This document shows positions 31,642-39,334 of a DNA stretch of 39,334 nt, one piece after another (within the stretch, counting starts at the first letter, position 1; each line of letters starts with the position of its first letter). The notes under the pieces are model-generated. The model was not told the DNA's origin, did not search any database, and was given only the letters and a program-made list of their open reading frames with translations. The stretch is from Anaerolineae bacterium. GTDB lineage: Bacteria; Chloroflexota; Anaerolineae; Aggregatilineales; Phototrophicaceae. Made by a program: the position numbers and the translations under genes. Location: the NCBI GenBank assembly GCA_019912965.1, contig JAIOHM010000013.1, forward strand, positions 1 to 39,334. The letters are read 5' to 3'.

Positions 31642-33807
31642 ATGACAAATCTCCAAATTGCAAACCTTCGTACAGCACTTTGTAATTATGTGCTTTCCAT
31701 ATTGGGGCTGCCTCATTCAGAGGCGGCTTTTGACCTAACACCATTCCTCGATCTTTTGCCATCGGGCGACGGCAGGGTTGCCGACATCTTTGCGACTCTT
31801 GCTCCGGCGGAACACCCATTTCCGTTCCACCCTCAACCGAACTTGCTGGAAAGCCTTGCGGCGCTTAAGGAACAGGTCTATGGATCGAATTTGCATCACC
31901 TAAGCCGACCAGATACCTTGCCCGATCCTGCGACAGCATTTGATCTATGGGCGTCCCTGATTGACATTGAGACAGCAGGTGTTCCCGGATGGCGAGGTGA
32001 AGCCGGTGTTTCACTTTCACATGAGTTCAAACTCTTGAGCGCGGTCAGCCATGCGTGCAGGGGCGATGCGAGTCGTCTGAATGACGGTTTTCAATTGGTG
32101 GTCGGCGATTTTCCCGGCGTCCAACGGGTGATCTATACCATTACCTCCGATGGTGCGACCAAAGGGGTGCGGGGTCGTTCCTTCTTCCTACAGTTGCTGG
32201 CCGAATGCGTGGCACGCCGGATACTGGCTGAGCGCGATCTGCCGATGACCAACGCACTGTACATTGCCGGCAGCAAGTTTTTGCTGCTTCTTGATGCTGA
32301 AGCGCAGGTAGATGGTATCGCAGCAGCGATTAACGATGCGCTTCTTGAAACTTTCGAAGGCGATCTGTCTTTGGTGCTGGTGAATCGGCCTCTTTCTAAA
32401 GAAGGTATATCAAACGCTGGGGCGCTCGCCAAAGTTTATTCCGCACTCAAAGGCGATGAAACGCGGCACAAAACCCAGCCATTCCGACACCAACGGCACA
32501 GTCTATTCAGCCCATTTGGAATCGGCTCGGAATTTGCATGTGCGATCTCTCGCCGTGAACCACGTTCGAAAGCCGAACTTGATGAAGCCCAAAATGCAGA
32601 TGGCAATTGGATTGCTTGGGAACAACAGGCTTTTGAGAAATTGGCAGTTGATCTCGCAGGGGTGGGGGATGAGCCACACTATCTGGTCTTTAGCGCCCAA
32701 GCGCCGGGCAATCATGAAAAATCCTATCCACAGTTGCTGCACCAGTTGACCGGATGGACGTGCAGTTTGGTGGATGCCGATACACTCAATCGAAATCGCA
32801 ATCTCGGCTACAACGCAAATATCGTTGCGCTCAACAGGGTCGATATTAATCCGCTCGCAGTGCACGGGATACGCTTTATCGCTGCCCATACACCGCGTGT
32901 CAGCGCCGACGATGCTGCATGGTGGCGGAAAAAATACGGTAATGACGAACAGGTTTATGCAGGCAGCATTCGCAACTTTGAACTGCTGGCTACACGCGGA
33001 CAGGATATCAGCTTCGCTCGCTATGGTGTTCTTCGTATGGATGTTGACTCTTTAGGTAGCGCATTTAGCCATCGTCTAACCAATGCAACCCTCACGCGCC
33101 GGGTTGCCCTAAGCAATACCATGAGCCGTTTTTTTGAAGGCTTTTTACCTCGAATCTGTTGGGAACTAGAGCATGGTGGCGAACCATTACGGCCTGATAG
33201 TCTTTATTTGATCTATGGCGGTGGTGACGATCTCTTTGTTGTTGGTGAGTGGGAATTGCTGCCTGTGTTGGCCGAACGCATCCACAATCTGTTTGAGCAG
33301 TATTGTGGTGGTGCAATGACCATTTCGGCTGGCATTGAAGTTGTACCCGCACATTTCCCATTCTACGTTGTAGCTGAATTGGCGAAGACCGCTTTGGATG
33401 ATAATGCCAAAGAATCCCGCGCCGGGAAAAATGCGATCTGTTTGTTCAATGAAGTCTTCAATTGGGAAGTCGAAGGGAATTGGCAGCATCTTTGCGATCT
33501 CAAAAACGAAATCATCGCGCTTCAGGCGGAAGACGACAAACAAACCATCATTCGCAACCTTTTAAACATTTATAACCAGTGGCTTGCCGATTGCCGACGC
33601 TATCAAAATGCTGATCTTCGTTTTGGCCCGTTCGTCTGGCGTGCATGTTATCAACTCAGTCGTGTGAGGGATGCAAATCGCGGCAACGCAGCCTATCAGT
33701 CCCGGATTGAGAATTTGATCACCCAAGTGACTACCAACCCACGTCTATGTGGTATTGCTGCTCGCTGGGCCGATTTTGAACTGCGATCTCAGACTAAAAC
33801 CATCTAA
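31642..33807 (+). CDS. cas10: Cas10/Csm1, type III-A, HD domain not visible
   Basis: 721-residue signature subunit of the Csm complex. Two palm domains are clear: the first begins VVGDFPGVQRVIYTITSDGA (from residue 153) with RGRSFFLQLLAECVARRIL; the second holds the cyclase site YGGGDDLFVVG, with GGDD at 527-530 intact, so synthesis of cyclic oligoadenylate from ATP is expected once target RNA binds. The N-terminus before the first palm is only about 150 residues and shows no HD pair, so the single-strand DNase of ordinary Cas10 seems lost. GGAGAG lies nine bases before the ATG. First gene of the csm operon; csm2 starts 11 bases after it. Confidence 0.95.
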   Translation: MTNLQIANLRTALCNYVLSILGLPHSEAAFDLTPFLDLLPSGDGRVADIFATLAPAEHPFPFHPQPNLLESLAALKEQVYGSNLHHLSRPDTLPDPATAFDLWASLIDIETAGVPGWRGEAGVSLSHEFKLLSAVSHACRGDASRLNDGFQLVVGDFPGVQRVIYTITSDGATKGVRGRSFFLQLLAECVARRILAERDLPMTNALYIAGSKFLLLLDAEAQVDGIAAAINDALLETFEGDLSLVLVNRPLSKEGISNAGALAKVYSALKGDETRHKTQPFRHQRHSLFSPFGIGSEFACAISRREPRSKAELDEAQNADGNWIAWEQQAFEKLAVDLAGVGDEPHYLVFSAQAPGNHEKSYPQLLHQLTGWTCSLVDADTLNRNRNLGYNANIVALNRVDINPLAVHGIRFIAAHTPRVSADDAAWWRKKYGNDEQVYAGSIRNFELLATRGQDISFARYGVLRMDVDSLGSAFSHRLTNATLTRRVALSNTMSRFFEGFLPRICWELEHGGEPLRPDSLYLIYGGGDDLFVVGEWELLPVLAERIHNLFEQYCGGAMTISAGIEVVPAHFPFYVVAELAKTALDDNAKESRAGKNAICLFNEVFNWEVEGNWQHLCDLKNEIIALQAEDDKQTIIRNLLNIYNQWLADCRRYQNADLRFGPFVWRACYQLSRVRDANRGNAAYQSRIENLITQVTTNPRLCGIAARWADFELRSQTKTI

Positions 33808-33818
33808 GGAGGCAGTAA

Positions 33819-34226
33819 ATGGCTGAACCTAAAATCAAAGATATCATCCTTGACGATTACCCAGAGGACTTGGTTATGTTGGCAGAGAACATCGGCCAGC
33901 GGTTAGCTAAAAGCGATGGACTGACGACCAGTCAAATTCGCAATATTTTTGGCGAGGCGCGCAAGATTCAGTCTCGATGGAACAGCCCAGCCAGTTCTCA
34001 GCGAGTAGCACTGGTGCTGCTTCAACCCAAGCTGGCTTATCAGGCTGTTCGTCACCGGCAGGTTGAATACCTCAAAACCTGCTTGACTGACGCGATTCAG
34101 GCTGTGGTTAGTCCCATACCACAGGGATATGACAAGGATGATACCGAATTCAAGCGCTTTCGGCGTTTTATGGATTTCTTTGAGGCAATTCTTGCCTATC
34201 ACAAAGCCAACGGTGGTCGGGACTAA
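33819..34226 (+). CDS. csm2: Csm2, small subunit of the type III-A complex
   Basis: 135 residues, all helical, with the family blocks SDGLTTSQIRNIFGEARKIQ, ALVLLQPKLAYQAVRHRQVE and RFMDFFEAILAYHKANGG. Csm2 lines the centre of the complex and contacts the crRNA-target duplex. It has an AAGGAGG ribosome-binding site at the end of cas10 and lies in the unbroken operon before csm3. Confidence 0.93.
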   Translation: MAEPKIKDIILDDYPEDLVMLAENIGQRLAKSDGLTTSQIRNIFGEARKIQSRWNSPASSQRVALVLLQPKLAYQAVRHRQVEYLKTCLTDAIQAVVSPIPQGYDKDDTEFKRFRRFMDFFEAILAYHKANGGRD

Positions 34227-34238
34227 AGGAATAGAATA

Positions 34239-35102
34239 ATGGCTCAACAATTCCCAATACTTAAACTGTACGGACGTATCTTCCTCACGATGAATATTCG
34301 GGCACTGACCGGGCTGCGGATTGGCGGCTCTCCATCGGCGCTTCAAATTGGCGGATTGGACAATGTTGTCATCCGCGATCCACTTACCCAGCGGCCTTAT
34401 ATTCCGGGATCGTCACTGCGAGGCAAGTTGCGAAGCTTGTGGGAGAAGTCGACTGGGGCACCACAAAACTTCACAGTACGTCGTGGCAACCCTACAGTTC
34501 GACTTCATTCGCTGACAGCAGACGAAGTGAAAGGCAAGACAGAAGCAGAAGTGCATCAGATTGTTCATAGCGATCCGGTGTATCGTGTATTTGGTGTAAC
34601 CGGTGATGTTGCCGTGCCAAACCCAACGCGCCTTGTCATCCATGATGTGATGATGTCTAAAGAAAGTGCTTCCGCTCTTGAAACGGCTCGAACTGATCAG
34701 CCCTACACCGAGATCAAATGGGAAGCCACCATTGACCGTATCACCAGTGCGGCTGTACCCCGCCAGATGGAACGCGTTCCAGCCGGCACAGTTTTTGCTG
34801 GTGCACGACTTGTATATTCCCTCTATGGTGTCCCTGATCTACGTAGTGAAATTGCTTGGTTTGGTGATTTGATTACCATGTTGCAGCTTGCAGAAGATGA
34901 TTACCTGGGCAGCAGCGGTTCGCGCGGGTCTGGACTTGTAGCATTTGAGAATCTTTCATTGGCGATGCGCTTGACTGGTGATCTTGGTGAGCGATACAGC
35001 CAGCTTATCCCTGTCCATGATGGTGTATATCCCAGCCTTGACATCTTCTCGCAGGACAAGGATCCGCTTCTCAATAATATCCACCAGGTTTTTGGGGTGT
35101 AA
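34239..35102 (+). CDS. csm3: Csm3, backbone RNase subunit
   Basis: 287-residue RAMP protein that forms the backbone and cuts target RNA every six bases. It has GLRIGGSPSALQIGGLDNVV with the catalytic aspartate at D41, then IRDPLTQRPYIPGSSLRGKL, DPVYRVFGVTGD and the glycine-rich loop YLGSSGSRGSGLVAFENLSL. It is longer than the ~220-residue forms, with a C-terminal extension (SQLIPVHDGVYPSLDIFSQD). RNase activity, and therefore shut-off of signalling, is expected. Confidence 0.95.
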   Translation: MAQQFPILKLYGRIFLTMNIRALTGLRIGGSPSALQIGGLDNVVIRDPLTQRPYIPGSSLRGKLRSLWEKSTGAPQNFTVRRGNPTVRLHSLTADEVKGKTEAEVHQIVHSDPVYRVFGVTGDVAVPNPTRLVIHDVMMSKESASALETARTDQPYTEIKWEATIDRITSAAVPRQMERVPAGTVFAGARLVYSLYGVPDLRSEIAWFGDLITMLQLAEDDYLGSSGSRGSGLVAFENLSLAMRLTGDLGERYSQLIPVHDGVYPSLDIFSQDKDPLLNNIHQVFGV

Positions 35103-35104
35103 CA

Positions 35105-36169
35105 ATGGAACTTCGCTGCGCTCATTTGCAGCCCCATCGGGCATTTCACTTCGGGCAGCGCGGGGTAGGCATTGAAGCATCCACCGATTTTGCACCTTCG
35201 GACACGCTGTTCAGTGCCATTTGCTTGACGTTGCGCGGGACGCATGGCACACCAGCACTTGAGGATATGCTCAGTGCCTGCACGAATGGGCAGCCCCCAT
35301 TTCTTTGCAGTGGTGGTTTTCCATACATCATACTGGGCGATCAACCACTACGTTTTTACCCATCCCCTTTCTCTTTGAGACGACTGGATACGGAGACACG
35401 CACGCGTCTGGAGGGAGTGGGTAAGGCACGCTGGTTGTCCGAGAGCCTATTCCGATCCTATGTCGAGTCCGGTGTAGTGCCGGACTTCAAGAAGCTAGAG
35501 GCTGTGAGCGCGCTCGTCACCGCTCAAGAATTCAAGCAGATCACGAATCAATATAAGGATTTACAGCAGGCACAGGATGGCCATCTTCAGCTGTGGCAAG
35601 TGGGTGATGTGCCTCGTGTGGCTATTGATCGCGTGACCAGCGCAGCCAACATCTACCGGGCTGGGTTACTGACATTCGCTGGCGATGGCGGTTTATGGGT
35701 TGGATTCGTTGAGTTGAACCGGAAATGGTGTGACCAGTATCTGAAAACCATTCTCCATGTACTTGGGGATGATGGCGTCGGCGGAGAGCGCAGCAGCGGC
35801 TATGGTCAGTTTACTTTTCGTGAAGATTGGTGGCAAAACCAGACATTCCCAGATGCTATGTCAGCGAATCAGTTTGTCACCTTGTCCTACTACTATCCCA
35901 CGAATGCCGAAGAAGCTGAGGCTGCTCTTGGCGAACGATCTGCCTATAGTCTTGATGTGCGGCGGGGATGGATGGGGACACCCGGTGCAAGTAACCTGCG
36001 CCGAAAATCAGTCCGTATGGTGACCATGGGCAGCGTTCTAGATACCCCACCCAATAGAAATGTTCTGGGGGGATTGGCTGATGTAACCCCCGATACTTTC
36101 ACGGGTGGGTACACGGTCTGGAGAAGTGGATTTGCGCTGCCGATCGGGTTAAGGGGGAAACATGGTTGA
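35105..36169 (+). CDS. csm4: Csm4, crRNA 5'-handle binding subunit
   Basis: 354-residue RAMP protein that sits beside Cas10 and holds the 5' handle of the crRNA. Recognised from RAFHFGQRGVGIEASTDFAP, SDTLFSAICLTLRG, FYPSPFSLRR and the glycine-rich loop GDDGVGGERSSGYGQFTFRE. It starts three bases after csm3 and overlaps csm5 by eight bases, so these subunits are translated together. Confidence 0.93.
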   Translation: MELRCAHLQPHRAFHFGQRGVGIEASTDFAPSDTLFSAICLTLRGTHGTPALEDMLSACTNGQPPFLCSGGFPYIILGDQPLRFYPSPFSLRRLDTETRTRLEGVGKARWLSESLFRSYVESGVVPDFKKLEAVSALVTAQEFKQITNQYKDLQQAQDGHLQLWQVGDVPRVAIDRVTSAANIYRAGLLTFAGDGGLWVGFVELNRKWCDQYLKTILHVLGDDGVGGERSSGYGQFTFREDWWQNQTFPDAMSANQFVTLSYYYPTNAEEAEAALGERSAYSLDVRRGWMGTPGASNLRRKSVRMVTMGSVLDTPPNRNVLGGLADVTPDTFTGGYTVWRSGFALPIGLRGKHG

Positions 36170-37247
36170 GTATCAACTCCAAATTGAAGCCTTGACACCT
36201 ATTCATATTGGGGATGGGCGCGAACTCACCTTGAATATTGATTTTGTCAAATGGCGGGGTACAACCTATATTCTCAACTTGGATCGTTTTGCACAATGGG
36301 CATATGAACGCGACTCATCGACACAATGGATGTCTCAAAAGCCGGGGGATGTGCTGTCTGGAAATTTGACAGAGATGGAAACGGCCAACTTATATGACTA
36401 TCAGTTGCCCGGCGAACCCACGCATAACAAGCTGCGCTCCTTCGTTAAAACGGTTTATGCCGAGCCATATTTACCCGGCAGCTCAATCAAGGGGTTACTG
36501 CGAACGATCTTTGTTTGGGGGCTGTATGCAGCACGTAATCGCAAGCCTGATCTGAGCCGGCTCAACAGAAATCGTTCATGGGCGGCGCAAACGGTTGAAC
36601 GGGATGTGATGGGTGCAAATCCGAATGTTGATCTGTTTCGGGCGGTTCATATCAGTGACAGCCAGCCGTTGGGATTAGAAGCACTGCGAGTTCGCTCAGT
36701 TGACATTTATCCCACTGCTCGACAAACGCAAGGCGGCGGGATTGTCGTTGATGTAGAAGTGCTGCGTGAGGGGATTACCGCTCAAGCCAAGTTTCATCTG
36801 GATGAGTATGGATTTAAAGATGCTGCTAGGGAATTGGGGTGGGCAGGCAAAGCCAATTGGTTAGCACCTGGTAATCTCGTAGCGCTGGGCAAGGCTTTTG
36901 CCGAAATCCGGTTAAAACAGGAAATGGACTATTTTCGCCCCGGCGAAGACGTCAAAACTGTGCGTGGGTTCTATCGTCAATTGATTGACACTTACAATCA
37001 ACTGGGGGAAAACCAGTTCATCGCCCAGATTGGCTGGGGAACAGGTTGGAACAGCAAAACGTTCAACACACTGCTAACGGAAGATCGGCGGAATTTTGTG
37101 CGATTAGTACGCGATTACCGTATGACTCGTAATTCTTCGAGCTTTGATGAAGAGACTCCTTTCCCCAAGAGCCGTCAGCTTGTGCGGCAGCAAGGCATCC
37201 CAGTACGTCCGATGGGGTGGGTTCGGGTGACAGTCACAGAAGGCTGA
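36162..37247 (+). CDS. csm5: Csm5, cap subunit at the crRNA 3' end
   Basis: 361-residue RAMP protein. The start YQLQIEALTPIHIGDGRELT is the Csm5 hallmark, followed by RSFVKTVYAEPYLPGSSIKG and, near the end, FIAQIGWGTGWNSKTFNTLL. Csm5 caps the filament and takes part in trimming of the crRNA 3' end. The 3' end carries the usual VRPMGWVRV motif. It overlaps csm4 and precedes cas6 by seven bases. Confidence 0.93.
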   Translation: MVEYQLQIEALTPIHIGDGRELTLNIDFVKWRGTTYILNLDRFAQWAYERDSSTQWMSQKPGDVLSGNLTEMETANLYDYQLPGEPTHNKLRSFVKTVYAEPYLPGSSIKGLLRTIFVWGLYAARNRKPDLSRLNRNRSWAAQTVERDVMGANPNVDLFRAVHISDSQPLGLEALRVRSVDIYPTARQTQGGGIVVDVEVLREGITAQAKFHLDEYGFKDAARELGWAGKANWLAPGNLVALGKAFAEIRLKQEMDYFRPGEDVKTVRGFYRQLIDTYNQLGENQFIAQIGWGTGWNSKTFNTLLTEDRRNFVRLVRDYRMTRNSSSFDEETPFPKSRQLVRQQGIPVRPMGWVRVTVTEG

Positions 37248-37254
37248 TTGTAAC

Positions 37255-38079
37255 GTGACCATGATTTGTGCATTGACGCTTTCTTTACGCCCATCCCAAC
37301 CCGCGAATTTCAGCATGTTTAGTGGGGCAGTTGTACGCGACTGGTTTCTGAGCATGATCCGCGAGTGTGCCCCTGAGCAGCTCAATCGGCTAACCGAAGG
37401 TGATGCCCCTCGTCCATTTACGCTTTCACCACTCATTGATCCGGCGATGCCGGGTAAACGCCCAATTCTCATACCAGAACGGATAGTAGATTGCCGCATA
37501 GTAGGTTTAGATGACGATGCCTGCAAGGCATTAGCTGCATTAAAGGCTGCTATCACTTCTAACCCAATTATTCAGCTAGGCGAAGCGGCTTTTCATGTCG
37601 AAAACCAACAGGCTGACGAAACAACCGATGATGTACTGCTTCAGCAGCATATGCTGACCAGTGACCGCCCACGCCGTTTTACGTTGGAACTTGTGACCCC
37701 AACGGCTTTTCGCAGTCATGGCGTTATGACCCCGCTGCCGCTACCAGAATGGGTTTTTGGAGGACTGGTTGACCGTTGGAATACGCACTGTTCGGTGAAA
37801 CTACACACCGATGTCCGCCGTTTTGCCCAAGAATGCGTCGGTATTGACCGCTATCGAATGCACAGTGTCCGGGTGAATTTTGGCGAAGGTGGATATAGCC
37901 CAATTACGGGTGGGATGGGGCGGGTCACATATCATCTTCTAAATGCCGATCCATATTGGGGGCGGGCAGTTTGGGCATTGGCCGCTTATGCTAACTATGC
38001 CGGAATTGGATTACGAACAGCTGTCGGCATGGGGCAGGCACGCCTTATTTGGCCATCAACTGCCGACGATGAGGCGTAG
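37255..38079 (+). CDS. cas6: Cas6, CRISPR RNA processing endoribonuclease
   Basis: 274 residues; two RAMP folds. LVTPTAFRSHGVMTPLPLPE is the mid-chain block of the family, and GIGLRTAVGMGQARLIWP is the C-terminal glycine-rich loop. It cuts the precursor transcript in each repeat, here expected to leave the 8-nt handle ACTGAAAC. Start is a GTG at 37255 or an ATG at 37261. Last gene of the operon, right before the leader and array. The general-base histidine cannot be fixed from sequence alone. Confidence 0.88.
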   Translation: MTMICALTLSLRPSQPANFSMFSGAVVRDWFLSMIRECAPEQLNRLTEGDAPRPFTLSPLIDPAMPGKRPILIPERIVDCRIVGLDDDACKALAALKAAITSNPIIQLGEAAFHVENQQADETTDDVLLQQHMLTSDRPRRFTLELVTPTAFRSHGVMTPLPLPEWVFGGLVDRWNTHCSVKLHTDVRRFAQECVGIDRYRMHSVRVNFGEGGYSPITGGMGRVTYHLLNADPYWGRAVWALAAYANYAGIGLRTAVGMGQARLIWPSTADDEA

Positions 38080-38263
38080 TGGGGACATCATCTGACGAAA
38101 CTCCCCCACTTTTTTGAGCAGAAATCGAGTTTCGGCAGTAGTGGGTTTACAGACCACGATTTTGGATTGACGCCTTGAAAACGAGCCTCGAGAAAGCCAC
38201 TAATTTGCACGAATCCGCGCATGTGTTTATGATTTCCTATGATGGGTGTGAATTTCAACGGCG
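38080..38263 (+). promoter_or_regulatory. CRISPR leader with promoter
   Basis: The 184 bases between cas6 and the first repeat form the leader. A good sigma-70 promoter is visible: TTGCAC at 38205-38210, 17-base spacer, TATGAT at 38228-38233, placing the transcript start near 38240, about two dozen bases before the first repeat. This sets the array's direction as left to right, in agreement with the GAAAC end of the repeats. Confidence 0.7.
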
Positions 38264-39334
38264 GTTGCAGAGAGCCGAAACCCCTACGGGGGACTGAAAC
38301 TTTGGGGTTATCTGGTTCGCCCTCATATGCCCGCAGGTTGCAGAGAGCCGAAACCCCTACGGGGGACTGAAACGAATTCTATGATCGTACATTCATGATG
38401 GGCGGATGGTTGCAGAGAGCCGAAACCCCTACGGGGGACTGAAACGTCTGTGGGGCAACCCAAAAGTTCAACCCAGCCATCGTTGCAGAGAGCCGAAACC
38501 CCTACGGGGGACTGAAACTTCGGTTTCGGGACGAGTGTTTGGAGTTGCATCTTGGTTGCAGAGAGCCGAAACCCCTACGGGGGACTGAAACGGACATTGC
38601 TGGCCTGAAACTCGAACACTACCATGTTGCAGAGAGCCGAAACCCCTACGGGGGACTGAAACGCTTGTCATCGTCCCAGAAGGGACACTCTGATTCGTCG
38701 TTGCAGAGAGCCGAAACCCCTACGGGGGACTGAAACCTTCAAAAACATCACCAGCGGGTCAAAATCCAGCTTGTTGCAGAGAGCCGAAACCCCTACGGGG
38801 GACTGAAACTGACTGATGTTGACGACCGAGAACGGCGGGGAACTGTTGCAGAGAGCCGAAACCCCTACGGGGGACTGAAACCGCAGGTGATTCGCGCGCG
38901 GCTGGCCCGGTCGATTTGTTGCAGAGAGCCGAAACCCCTACGGGGGACTGAAACTTCGGTTATCGCGCAATATGCAAGGGTTATACCGCGTTGCAGAGAG
39001 CCGAAACCCCTACGGGGGACTGAAACTTCATGGAATAGACGACGGTTTGCAATTTAGTCAGTGTTGCAGAGAGCCGAAACCCCTACGGGGGACTGAAACT
39101 TTAATCACGCTTGCCATACCAAGTGCATTCAGGTGTTGCAGCAAGCCGAAACCCCTACGGGGGACTGAAACATGTAATCTCCGGGCTTGCGTAGTTGCTT
39201 CACATCTGTTGCAGCAAGCCGAAACCCCTACGGGGGACTGAAACTGATACTTGCGCTTGGTAGGTTCTACCCGTTCAAACGTTGCAGCAAGCCGAAACCC
39301 CTACGGGGGACTGAAACGTAGTTCTTCCAACACC
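38264..39334 (+). CRISPR. CRISPR array, 15 repeats of 37 nt, continues past the window
   Basis: Repeats start at 38264, 38337, 38409, 38482, 38555, 38626, 38700, 38773, 38845, 38918, 38990, 39063, 39135, 39208 and 39281. Each begins GTTGCAG, contains CCCCTACGGGGG (a short hairpin) and ends ACTGAAAC. The 14 full spacers are 34-37 nt; a fifteenth is cut by the edge. Repeats 1-12 read GTTGCAGAGAGCCG at the start and repeats 13-15 GTTGCAGCAAGCCG, a two-base change in a block. No spacer was seen to match elsewhere in the window by eye. Confidence 0.99.

Noticed and set aside
38323..39241. Open frames with repeated SRNPYGGLK-like peptides
   Set aside because: They are translations of the CRISPR repeats, not proteins.
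38301..39334. Spacers targeting the neighbouring phage-like element
   Set aside because: No convincing match of any spacer to the window was seen in either orientation, but this was by eye and not an exhaustive alignment.

Overview
The window looks like a chromosomal segment of a free-living bacterium, probably of the Chloroflexota (Anaerolineae-like). That is a soft call, based on the style of the housekeeping genes and a threonyl-tRNA synthetase without a TGS domain. It has three parts: a host region (1-9283), an integrated phage-like element (about 9280-30366) and a type III-A CRISPR-Cas locus with an associated TIR effector (30406-39334, running off the right edge).

Host region. It opens with the last 37 codons of an IS5-type transposase and a leftward gene whose C-terminal third looks like a PD-(D/E)XK nuclease. 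Then come a small hypothetical gene, thrS, a fructosamine-kinase-like gene, a small membrane protein, an OsmC peroxiredoxin (leftward), a metallophosphoesterase, a hypothetical protein and a short-chain dehydrogenase. Two related GC-rich palindromes lie between host genes.

Phage-like element. A large serine integrase converges on the dehydrogenase gene and shares its CTAG stop. To its right are an XRE repressor and a divergent early operon under a strong promoter with a palindromic operator. The operon encodes a ribbon-helix-helix protein, a ParB-MT-A70 methyltransferase fusion, many small unknown genes joined by ATGA/TGATG overlaps, an ERF annealing protein, a MarR regulator, an initiator-like protein with iterons inside its gene, and a DnaB helicase. 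A ParM-like actin and its adaptor follow, with phased repeats in front that look like a centromere. A leftward two-gene cassette (DUF2971 protein and a membrane-CBS protein) interrupts the element and is flanked by duplicated gene-end sequence. After it come a second ParB-methyltransferase fusion, small and large terminase, one more small gene and a strong terminator. No portal, capsid or tail genes are present, so this is a truncated prophage, a satellite, or an element whose structural genes lie elsewhere.

CRISPR region. A leftward gene encodes an N-terminal TIR domain joined to a C-terminal region that resembles SAVED. It is divergent from cas10-csm2-csm3-csm4-csm5-cas6, followed by a leader with a recognisable promoter and at least 15 repeats of 37 nt. 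Cas10 keeps the GGDD cyclase motif but has no visible HD nuclease domain, and no Csm6 is present in the window. The simplest reading is that target recognition makes cyclic oligoadenylate that switches on the TIR protein to destroy NAD+. No cas1/cas2 is visible before the window ends inside the array.
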